Assembly (NCBI GenBank): GCA_911728435.2
Contig: OU452202.1
Location: 3,885,135 to 3,949,134, forward strand
Source: Apoderus coryli
Lineage: Eukaryota; Arthropoda; Insecta; Coleoptera; Attelabidae
DNA length: 64,000 bases
Direction of reading: 5' to 3'
Made by a program: the position numbers and the translations under genes
The notes under the pieces: model-generated
What the model was told of the DNA's origin: nothing
Database searches by the model: none
The model's input: only the letters and a program-made list of their open reading frames with translations
Shown here: positions 42,951 through 53,680 of the stretch, piece by piece
How positions within the stretch are numbered: the stretch's first letter is position 1
Layout of the letters: every line of letters begins with the position of its first letter

Positions 42951-44388
42951 CCTATTATCATTGAGATATAAGGAGACGCTATAAGCATTCTTTCACATTG
43001 TACAGAAACGGGTGCATTGGGTGGGGCGTAAGTGCATACCAATATGGCGGATTCTCCAGAGCCGGACTAACTATTTTTGTTGACGTTTTTGTTTTTTAAT
43101 TGGCAGCTTGGGTTTATACTTTATTTTGAAATGTTAAGCAGTGTACAAAATACTTAAATATAGGTAATTATTGATATTTGATACCTAAATACACGAATAA
43201 AAGACGTTAGTACTTTATAAATTATATATTAATACCCCTTAAACAAAACAATTTTATTTAAATGTTGCCGTATGCTAAGTGACTTATCTACTTTATTTTT
43301 ACTTAAATAATACATCCTGGTATTAACATATTTAGTCGCAATAGATACTTTTTTTTTTCTAATTTTGCTGACTATTTCAACCTCTTTCAATTTTCTCCAT
43401 ATTTTTCGCCTTCTTGGAGTGGGTATGGCAGATGTAGTTGGTTAAGCAGGTGGCGTTTTAGGCATATCTATGTCCCTTGGAGGAGTCCCGGATTGGATTA
43501 GAATGTCAGATATTATTGTGATCGGTGGTTTACTGGAGGACTTTTCCTGAAATTAAACATGTTATTAGCTACTAACCACATATAACATGTCATAAAAGCA
43601 TATTATTACCACATTTTGTGATATATTATAGTATAGCATAATAATTAGTTGTTATTTGAGTTAAACAATTATCCTACATAATAAGATTTACTTACTAAAT
43701 AATGCGGATGAGTAGGGACAGCATCGAGTTTCAGCCTAACACAAACTAGCGACGTTCTGTAAAAAGTTTCAGGTGCAAAATGTTTAGAGCAAAGCACACT
43801 GGTTCTCGTTGGAATCCAATTCATTCGAGACACATATTCTGTCCAGATATGTCTACGAGCAGGATCTTTAGGAAATCTAAAAACAAGAATATGTTTTTAA
43901 CACACATTTAGGGGTCTTTTTCGCCAGAAAGTAATAAAAAAGTAGAGAGTTTGAGAGTAGAAATCAAGTAAAAGAATTTGTAAAAAAAAAACTACAATGC
44001 ACGTGGCAATTGTTCAGTGCAGAAATAGAATGCTACCAGACTCCTATAATAATGTGTTTTAATAAGTTCGCTTACAAATAAACCCTAAATACGTCCATGT
44101 ACAATGTTTACAATATTTGGTACATACCTATGAAACGTTATTCCTGATATTTTCTTGTCGAATTTACTTCTACTACTGCAACTACGCACAGCACAGGACA
44201 CCATTATAGTATATTGTCAAATAACCGTCAAAAAAACACGAAAAACTTAAGTAAACTTATAAAATACTCGAAAATAACACTATCAACTTGAAAACACGAC
44301 AAATGACAGAGGTTCAGTACCAATATGGCGTACCTGCACCCGCTTTTGACCACGTTATAGCGTCTCCCCCCACCTCAATGCCTATTAT
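42951..44388 (-). mobile_element. P-like (THAP) DNA transposon with 8-bp TSD
   Basis: The element is 42959-44380 (1422 bp). CCTATTAT flanks it at 42951-42958 and 44381-44388. The terminal inverted repeat begins CATTGAG, then after a few variable bases ggagacgctataa; it appears inverted as ttatagcgtctcc...ctcaatg at the right. A sister repeat at about 44688-44720 has a single CCTATTAT followed by actgcatctactgcag and is the empty site. P-element superfamily members make 8-bp TSDs, start with CA and encode THAP-domain transposases, which fits the gene inside. No catalytic domain is present, so this copy is non-autonomous. Confidence 0.85.
43442..44204 (-). CDS. Spliced THAP-domain protein inside the P-like element
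   Basis: Three minus-strand exons: 44128-44204, 43696-43876 and 43442-43546, with consensus junctions (tag/GTATGT donor, tttttag acceptor, tta/GTAAGT donor, tttcag acceptor). Together they give 120 codons plus a stop. Exon 1 starts MVSCAVRSC with the first two zinc cysteines. The join restores FHRFPKDPARRHIW, the THAP core, then MNWIPTRTSVLCSKHF with the C-x-x-H pair and finally AVPTHPH. A complete C2CH zinc finger is therefore encoded. It should bind DNA, likely the element's own ends. After the TAA at 43442-43444 the same frame stays open to 43229 with a basic helical stretch (PTPRRRKIWRKLKEVEIV), so the original protein was longer. It could be a repressor-like product or a decayed transposase head. 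No expression evidence. Confidence 0.72.
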
Positions 44389-45029
44389 ACTGCATCTACT
44401 GCAGACTCTGATGTTAGATTTTTTAATAACAGCGAAGTCTCAGGCTCCTTTAGCATACTTATATTAAATGTTTTCTAACAGGTATATGTGGAGATATAGT
44501 AGAGTGGAACTATAAGGGAGAAATTATTTTATTGCAGGCTCTGATGTTAGATTTTTAATATCGGGCTGCTTGAGCGTACTTTTGAGGGGCCCCTTTACTA
44601 TATTTAATGTTAAGACATGGTAGCGTTGAACATAAGGTCATTGACACCTTTAATCTATAGAACAAGCGGAAGAGGGCGTTCTAAAAGAGGCATGACCCTA
44701 TTATACTGCATCTACTGCAGACTCTGATGTTAGATTTTTAATAACAGCGAAGTCTCAGGCTCCTTTAGCATACTTATATTAAATATTTTTTAACAGGTAT
44801 ATGCGGAGATATAGTAGAGTGGAACTATAAGGTGAAATTATTCTACTGCAGGCTCTGATGTTAGATTTTTATTATCGGGCTCCTTGAGGGTACTTTTGAG
44901 GGGCCCCTTTGCTATATTTAATGTTAAGACATGGTAGCGTTGAACATAAGGTCATTGACACCTTTAATCTATAGAACAAGCGGAAGAGAGCGTTCTAAAA
45001 GAGGCATGACCCTATTATACTTTAATGTA

Positions 45030-45825
45030 TTGAAAAGTGGAAGAGGGTACCGTAGTCTTAAATTGTTATACGAACTCTCAGGCTCATTGGTAGGATTTAT
45101 AGCAATAAAAATAAGGGGTCACGTATCAATATATATATTAAGTTGGAGAGTAATGCCCATTTCTTATGTTATCAACTGGTCTGAACAGCTGTCAACAGCT
45201 CTGAACAGTTCTCTCTCTCTCTCTACAGGGACCCGTACCAATATAAACATTAAGTTGGAGAATAGTACCCATTTCTGATGGAAAATAACAAAGTGGTGGT
45301 ATAACTAGTTACACCACATACGAATTAAAATATTATATGGTAGGTTTTGTATCAAGAAAAATAATATTGGTAGGCTTTATAGCAAGAAAAATAAAACACA
45401 GTATTATAAATAATATATATAATAATAAAATAATTTGACTGTCGGCTGTGGTGATGGTGGACCCCTGGGCTGACAACAGCAGCAGCAGCAGCCGTGGCAC
45501 TATCTGAAACTGAAGCGCAAAATTAAAGTATGTACACGCAACCTCAGTTACCTTATAACCAACCATTTTTAATAATGAAAACGACAGGTTATAAAGTGAA
45601 GAAATATACAAGTTCTTTCGCCAAAGGGCATCCCATTTCTTGAAAGCGCAGAAACACAAACAACCTTTTGAAAATGCAAGATCTTTCGCCAAAGGGCATC
45701 CCCTTTCTTGAAAGCGCAGAAACACAAACAACCGGGGCATATAAAGGTGTATACTAAAATGGGCTGTGTAATATAACAAATCTAATGTCAATAATAAGGG
45801 TATATAGCATTGTTCAAGAAAACGA
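45030..45825. other. Spacer with short tandem repeats
   Basis: Holds a CT microsatellite (about 45212-45227), an AGC run (about 45476-45492) and a duplicated 69-bp unit (tctttcgccaaagggcatcc at 45614 and 45682). Reading frames across it are fortuitous. Confidence 0.6.
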
Positions 45826-46100
45826 CAGAGATTAGTGTTAAGGAGTTAGAATTGTAAACGTTTTGACTTAATAGTAAAACGGTCTAATAATAGTCAAATA
45901 ATAATATTGAGAAAACGTTATTCAACGAGCAGTAACTAAGTTTGAGATTAGTGTTAAGGAGTTAGAAGCTATTGTAGAGTTAGAAGCTTTTATTTAAGCA
46001 GGGTATAAACGTTATTCAACGATCTGTAACTAAGTTAGAAGCTATTGTAGAGTTAGAAGCTTTTATTTAAGCAGGGTATAGAAAACGTTTAGGATACCCC
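45826..46100. repeat. Minisatellite block, inverted partner at 62465-62755
   Basis: Units contain 'gattagtgttaaggagttag', 'aagctattgtagagttag', 'ttttatttaagcagggtata' and 'gaaaacgttattcaacga'. The reverse complements of the same phrases occur in the same relative order at 62465-62755. It lies about 0.7 kb outside the polymerase pseudogene and could be a degenerate terminal repeat of a Polinton-like element. Confidence 0.65.
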
Positions 46101-46810
46101 CGAACGACACCATCTTAATCAACAATTCAACGAATTTTGGAATTTTTCTAAAATTTGACGACAATGAATTTATACCCCGTTTCTCAAAAATTAGATCCCA
46201 TTCTCGAAATCAATTGACAAAACTCATTCTATTTAAGAAGTCAATATGGTGAGGTGATAAAGAAGAAGAAGAGCAGCAATGATATATATATTATAATACG
46301 CCCAGTTTAAATGTAGTTATTAAATTTATTGAAAATGTACATACCTGTTGTTTCTGCTATTACTACAACCACCACCACCGACACATTTTGGTGTAAATGG
46401 GCCTGCTGGTGTGCTGAAAAATAAACAACTGTTGTAAACACTTTAATAATAATTAAAGCATAGAACTATAGGCGGCTACCCCTACTTAGTGTGCTGCAGA
46501 CAACTCCCTAGATGGCGGCACCTACAACTATCTCACACATGGGCGGTATGAATATAAAAATACTAGCCATTTGCAAAAAAAAAAAAACAAAAATGTATTA
46601 TCAGTTCAACTATTGTCAGTGAATTAATAAAGTAAGCAGAATTAAGAGAGATCTATCTCATACTGCACATATAAATCTGTTGTGAATATCAGCGTTTAAA
46701 GAGGTAATTATTAATTATCAGTTTAGCCCCTGTGAATTATATATATCTGTTTTTTTTTTATAGTTTAAAGCGGTAATTATTATTATAATTAATTGTGTCA
46801 TATTTTTAGA
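46101..46810. other. Upstream region of the polymerase pseudogene
   Basis: AT-rich. It contains a GAAGAA run near 46262. A minus-strand segment at 46345-46413 has exon-like splice consensus at both ends but no identified protein. No promoter element could be picked with confidence. Confidence 0.45.
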
Positions 46811-49800
46811 ATGGAGAAATACTTGGTTATAAAGGATACTACAAAGTATGTGAAGAAATTTAAATTACGGGGGCGTGTGATGGAGTTTAAATTGAAGGAT
46901 ATACCCAACAACACAGACCCCATAGCATGGCTACAAAACGGAATTAATCAGATAGTTGGGAAGGCTACAGAGGGTTTAGTGCCTACCGATATGGTTGGAA
47001 TCAATTTCGGATGTCGTGATTTCAAAAGTGGCGACGGGTGGGTAGCTTTTCAACCACTAAGTTCTGTAAGTTCCAAAGATGTGTGGAGTATTATTTATTC
47101 AATATACCAATCACACGCTACAGCTGTGAACACGGACACATTTTGTCTTGGTGTTACAAGTGTTAGAATGCCTGCGAGAACCGGTAAAGCTAGACAGTAT
47201 GACACGTTTGAAGAGGAGTGTGCTGCTAGAGGTGGTATAATTACTATCAAGAACAAGGATAATCTATGTTTACCACGGGCGGTTGTTTTGGCTACGGCGC
47301 TTGTTGGCAACGATCCTGACTACGGAAAAGTACGACGCGATATAAACAAAATACAACAACAAAGAGCTATTGCTCTAATGAATGCGGCCCTAGTAGAAAT
47401 TACTGAAGAGGGTGGGGGGATACCAGAACTCACCAGGTTCCAAGAACATTTACAGGGGTATAGAATTGTTGTTTATACATATGGTACTAAGGGTCGTGAC
47501 ACTATTTTTAAAGGTGTTGGAGAGGGTAACGCGTTAAACCTCTTGTATCACAACAGGCATTATAACGTCATCACATCACTAACATCAGCGTTTGTATGTA
47601 GATATTATTGCGAGAAGTGTAATATTCCTTACGATCATAAGACTAAACACAGATGTGATGGCACGTGCCCCGCCTGTCAGCAGACCCCTGCGTGTGTTTC
47701 TGACACAAACGTCAAATGCATCGAGTGTAATAGAAGTTTTCGCGGCCATCAGTGTTTTGACAACCACAAGACTACTGGGTTATGCGATACAGTAAAATCC
47801 TGCCCTCTATGTTTTAAAACATGCAAAAATTATAGAATACACACATGTGGTGAGATTTTCTGCAAGATATATAGGAAACACCAGCCCTCGCCCCATTTTT
47901 GCTACATGCAGCTTAATAAACAGACCCCAAAAGACGACTTCATATTCATATTTTACGATCTGGAGACGCGTCAAGAGAAACGATTGGCAGGTGTGCCATA
48001 GCTGTTTAAATTCAGATGCCTTTATTTGTAAGAAATGTGGTGTACGATTACAAATTTTAAAATCGAATAAATGGGTTGAGGGGTTCATGCTTCATATACT
48101 AGCAATGAGAAAACAATTTAAACACGTCGTTGTTTTAGCCCACTATGGCGGCCGTTACGATTACTAATTTATTTTAAGTCATATTCTCACTAAAACAGAC
48201 CTGAAACCTGAACGGTACCAAATTAATTATTATGCAGTTAGATAATATTAGATTTATAGACTCGTTAAATTATTTTCCTATGGCTTTGGCGAAACTACCT
48301 AAAGCTTTTGGTCTTAAGACCTTAAAGAAGGGCTACTTTCCCCACCTATTCAATACACTTGAAAACCAAAATTATGTTGGGCCTCTACCTGCTTTAGAGT
48401 TTTATAATCCCGACAATCTAAAAGCCGAAGAACGTGATGAATTAATAAAAAGGTACAATGAGCATAAGAACGACACGTTTGATTTTCAGAAAGAATTAAT
48501 TGGCTAGACGTAGAGATTCTGACTGCCGCTTGTCTAAAATTTCGACATCTTATTCTAAACAAAAGCAATGTGTGCCCTTTTCTCGAGACTTCAACTCTCC
48601 CGTCGACATGTAACCTGGTGTTTCGTCGTAATTACCTTAAGCCCAATACGATTGGAATCATACCAAAGGGTGGTTACAGTGTACTGATAACCAATCAAAA
48701 GTAGCGCTGCAATGGTTATTATGGCAAGAAATAGAACACGGAATTAATATTCAACACGCTGGAAATGGCAAAGAAGCCGTGCTGGGTGGTTTAAAGGTCT
48801 TTGAATTCCAAGGGTGCTATTTCCATGGTTGTCCCTCGTGTTTTAAGTATAACAGAGACATCAAACTTTCCGATGGTTCAACACCGAACAGCCGATATGA
48901 AAACACAACGGAGAAAATCTCTCACCTTAAAAATATGGGTTACAATGTTGTCGAGTTGTGGGGTTGTCAGTTTGACCGGACCCCGGAAATTATCGAGCGT
49001 ACAGCACCATTGCTGGGGCCTTTACCTTTAGACCCACGAGACGCATTTTATGGGGGTAGAACAGGAAACTGTGTTAGCTATTATAAATGTAAAGAGGGTG
49101 AAAAAATAAAATATGTTGACGTTTGTTCGCTGTATCCATGGGTCAACAAATATGGAAAGTATCCAGTCGGTCATCCGCGCGTGTATGTTGGCAAAGAGTG
49201 TAACAAGATTGATATATTAGCGGTAGAGGGGCTGATCAGCTGCAAAATTCTACCCCCGACTAACTTGTGTCACCCAGTATTACCATCAAAGATGAACGGA
49301 AAGCTAATGTTTGTCTTATGTCGTACATGTGGTAAAACTAACAATTATGACGAGTGTTTACATACAGAGGAAGAAAGGGCGCTATTTGGAACATGGGTTA
49401 GCGATGAAATTACAAAAGCTCTTGAAAAAAGATACTGCATGCTGGAAATTTACGAAATTTGGAAATATGAAATTGAGCAGTACGACCCTGTTACGAAATC
49501 CGGGGGTTTATTTACTACCTTTATTAACGATTTTCTACAAATTAAACAGCAAGCTTCTGGCTGGCCCCAGCATTGTCAAACTAAAGAGGAAAAAGATCTG
49601 TACCTGGAGGCGTATTTTCACCAGGTGTTAGTCTATCGGCCGCAGAAATCGAAAGTAACACTGCACTCAGGCAGTTGGGAAAATCTGTAATTACTAGTTT
49701 CTGGGGCAAATTAGGACAACGCGAAAATCAAAGTAAGACATCTATTGTACATAACTCTGGAGAGTCGTATTCAATGCTGTATAATCCAACCATTATTGTA

Positions 49801-50409
49801 AATATCGTCCTACCTGTCAATGAATATACGGTGCTGGTCAATTGGGAGCTAAAAGAAGAGGTATATGACCCACTACCCACAGTTAATGTCTGCTTAGCAG
49901 CGTACACCACAGCACAGGCTAGGCTCAAACTCTATAGTTATTTGGAGAAGTTGGAAAATAGGGTGTTGTACTACGATACAGACTCTGTGATTTATGTATC
50001 ACAACCCGAGCAATACGAGGTGCCGCTGGGCGAATTTTTGGGTGAAATGACTGACGAGTTGGGTGGTTTGTATATTACAGAATTTGTTAGTGGCGGTCCC
50101 AAGAATTATGCATATAAAGTAGGGTGTAACGACGACGACTCTAAAATTGTGTGTAAAGTTAAGGGTATCTCTTTAACATACGACACCGGTAAACTAATCA
50201 ATTTTGATACCATCAAAAACATGGTTTTGGAACCTGATTGTGAGTCGGTATACGTACAATCAAACCAGATCCGTCGTACAAAGAAACACGAGGTGGTTAC
50301 CGTCCCGATACAAAAGAGATATAAACCACTATCTCTAAAGCGCCGATTTTTGGATAATCATACTTCTGTGCCGTATGGGTATAAGCAGCAGAAATTAGAT
50401 TTGGCTTAA
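46811..50409 (+). pseudogene. Polinton-type protein-primed DNA polymerase B with OTU-like N-terminal region
   Basis: The ATG at 46811 opens about 395 codons. An OTU-protease-like segment has DNLCLPRAV (Asp-x-x-Cys) at about residues 150-158 and RHYNVITS (His) near 250. Cysteine/histidine-rich zinc-binding clusters follow at about 265-375, then FYDLET (exonuclease I) near 387. Coding then jumps frame at about 47985. Exonuclease II LAHYGGRYD is near 48140, followed by a stop at 48165. LPKAFGL...KGYFPHLFN lies near 48300, and the frame shifts again near 48220, 48505, 48690 and 49620. Palm motif A is VDVCSLYPW near 49120 and motif C is YYDTDSVIYV near 49974. The stop is at 50407-50409. The length of about 1200 codons fits the Polinton/Maverick polymerase, which would replicate the element from a protein primer. 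Five frame breaks and a stop kill it. No integrase, packaging ATPase or capsid gene was found nearby. Confidence 0.88.
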
Positions 50410-52520
50410 TAGTATTTGGCAAAAACCAGGTTTTCCTTGTATATAAAAATACATAATAATATAAAAAAATATATAATAATTAGTTGTCGGGTGTCTATAT
50501 AAATGTATAATATATATATATATATATATATATACATCCCGCACACTATTTTGCGTCCCTCTTATAGCTCGGCACATATCAAACTGTTTCCTTGACTATT
50601 TTACGTCCGAATATCGGACGCAAAATAGTTTTGCCTTATATCTCACATAGTATTGGAGTTACAGACACAGATCTTAGGGCTTTCATTTTTTTTCATAGTC
50701 TATTTTTTATCGTATTTAATGGCATTCTCTTAGTTGGTCACGTTAAGCAGATAGGGGAATCAGTTTGATGCTATTTATGAAAGAAGTATAATAAATTTTA
50801 GTTCACGGAAATTCCGCAATTTTTTTCTTTTGGCGCTGTTAATATACAGTAGAAGTATATTTGTTGTTTATACGGAGCACTGTATTGAATCCTTTATTTC
50901 AACCACAGTTACAAAACATGACAACACTGTTGTTGTATATAACTTACAATATTACGCGTTATTTTGATTCCTTTAAAAATTATAAGCAATTCATTTTTTT
51001 ATCAATTCTCAGTTCCTATAATAGATCTGCATACTGGAGATAGGGTTGAAATACAATAATTATTAGAATTCGAAAAGTAGGAAAAATTCAGGTATAGCTA
51101 ATAGGAAACTTTTTGTAGAGAAACTAATTTTCCATATTTTTTTATGCAAAAAATATTCTAAAACAATTTAAAAACTAGGAAAATACTATTTTTTGGTTGT
51201 TTTTGGCTCGTATCTTTCATCTGAGCAGACATAGGTATAGGTATTGATAATTATTTAAAACTAAATAAAATAAATTTATAATATCCGTTCACATGGTGTC
51301 TTCAACAAGTTTAGTCTTTTTTTTTTTCTGGTGTTCACTATGGAATAGTTTTAATTATTATCTTCTTTTTACTAGATAATTAAGTTTCACTCAAAGTATT
51401 TCAAGTTAATCTGATAACAATACATAAATATTTTCACAGTTCTGTAAAACTCTATTGCTTTTTAAATGAATTAATTATACTATATCTTTAATATTATGTA
51501 CAGAGATATGTCTTTTTTTATTAGAAATATTTAAATTTTGTTATATTAGAGGATGAGATATTATTGAGAATGTGATTAAAGAGCTAGAACCAAATGTATG
51601 AAAATATTTAATTCCGTACTGACAATCCTCCAAAAATATAGATACCTACTAAAATTATAATTTTGTGAAACGAAAGACCTCGATTATTTTACTATAATAA
51701 TTAATTCGTAGAGTTTTAAAGAAGTGGTGAAGGTTTATAAAACGTTTTGTTCAAATTAGTCTACCTACACCAAAGGCTCTACTCATTAATTATAATTAGT
51801 CGTTAAAAAAAAACTATCACAATTTACTTATGCGAAAATATTATCTATTTATTATTAACAAGTTAACTTGAGTAAAAATTTATGGTCTTGTCAAATGTGT
51901 AATTAACAATTATGTTAAAGTAAACGAGCTACAAAAACTGGCACATTTTTGGCGATGATATCTCAGGCAACTTTTGTCGCAAAAAACGCTTAGTTTTCAG
52001 ATTATAATTAAAACATTATAAAAATTATGTATGTTGAAATTTCGTCCCTATCACCGATATGCACGCTCCAATACCACCCCGGGGATGATATATTGACTAA
52101 AGTAAATCAAAAACCTTGAACGAGTTCCTTATTTCCCTACTTTTTATGACATAAATAGCATATTATGTAGATGTTTGCTTGATTTCGTTTACTATTGTAG
52201 ACAATATTAAATTATATAAAGCACTATGACTTATAATAATTGAGATGAGCTCTTTTAGGAATTTTAATTAGTTACATGTCAATTTTAGGAGACGCTATAG
52301 TAGTTCGAATAAGTATTATGAAAACTACCAGCAACTCACATTTTATTAGCAGTTAACTGCTACATTTCATTCTTCCAAATTCTTCCATAGTCGAGTTATT
52401 AAATAAAAACAACTTTTTCCCTAAACTTAAAGGGCTCTAGCTTTGCTTATTTTTGCTGAAAAATAACCCTTTAAAATATTACCCATTACCTAATTTAGCA
52501 ATTTCTTTAGTTGAATACGT
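50410..52520. other. AT-rich intergenic, no gene seen
   Basis: Contains (TA)n at about 50510-50534 and an imperfect hairpin at about 50597-50632 (ttttacgtccgaatatcgga then cgcaaaatag). A 60-aa frame at 50861-51043 has no recognisable content. Confidence 0.6.
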
Positions 52521-53680
52521 GGAATCAAAACAATGCGAATAAAAATCAAAATGCATATTTTACATAAATGAAATCAAAATAGTACGTCATGTAAAATGAA
52601 ATGTATATTGACAGATTATACATTTCGTTTTATATGAGGCCCTATTTTGGTTCCATGTAAGTTATTTGGAATCAAAATAACGCGTCATATAAAACGCAAT
52701 GTATATTGAGAGAGTATACATGTCGTTTGATACGGCACACTATTTTGATTCCAATATACATTTCGTTTCATGTGCGGCACTATTTTGTTTCCATGTAAGG
52801 TAGTTGGAATCAAAATAATGCGTCATATAAAACTAAATGTATATTGAGAGAGTATACATGTCGTTTGATACGCCACACTATTTTGATTCCAATATACATT
52901 TCCTTTCATGTGAGGCACTATTTTGTTTCCATGTAAGATAGTTGGAATCAAAATATTGCGTCATATAAAACTAAATGTATATTGAGAGAGTATACATGTC
53001 GTTTGATACGGCACACTATTTTGATTCCAATATACATTTCGTTTTATGTGCGGCACTATTTTGGTTCCATGTAAGTTATTTGGAATCAAAATAATGCGTC
53101 ATATAAAACAAAATGTATATTGCGAGAGTATACATGTCGTTTGATACGGCCCACTATTTTGATTCCAATATACATTTCGTTTCATGTGCTGCACTATTTT
53201 GGTTCCATGTAAGTTATTTAGAATCAAAATAATGCGTCATATAAAACAAAATGTATATTGCGAGAGTATACATGTCGTTTGATACGGCACACTATTTTGA
53301 TTCCAATATACATTTCGGTTCATGTGCTGCACTATTTTGATTCCATGTAAGATATTTGGAATGAAAATAATGCGTCAAATAAAACGAAATGTATATTGAC
53401 AGAATATACATGTCGTTTGATACGGTACACTATTTTGATTCCAATATACATTTTGTTTCATGTGCTACACTATTTCGATTCCATGTAAGATATTTGGAAT
53501 CAAAATAATGCGTCATACAAAACGAAATTTATATTGAAATAATATACATGTCGTTTGATACGGCCCACTATTTTGATTCTAATATATATTTTGTTTCATG
53601 TGCTGCACTATTTTGATTCCATGTAAGATATTTGGTATCAAAATAATGCGCCATCTGAAACAAACTGTATATTTATATAG

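Larger units (their letters stand above)
42840..45030. repeat. 313-bp tandem repeat, about three copies, one carrying a transposon
   Basis: The phrase 'gaggcatgaccctattat' occurs at 42941, about 44688 and 45001. The last two are about 313 bp apart, and the first two fit the same period once the 1430-bp transposon plus TSD is removed. Each unit includes 'actctgatgttaga', 'gcggaagagggcgttctaaa' and a gene-free GC-richer stretch. Confidence 0.85.
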
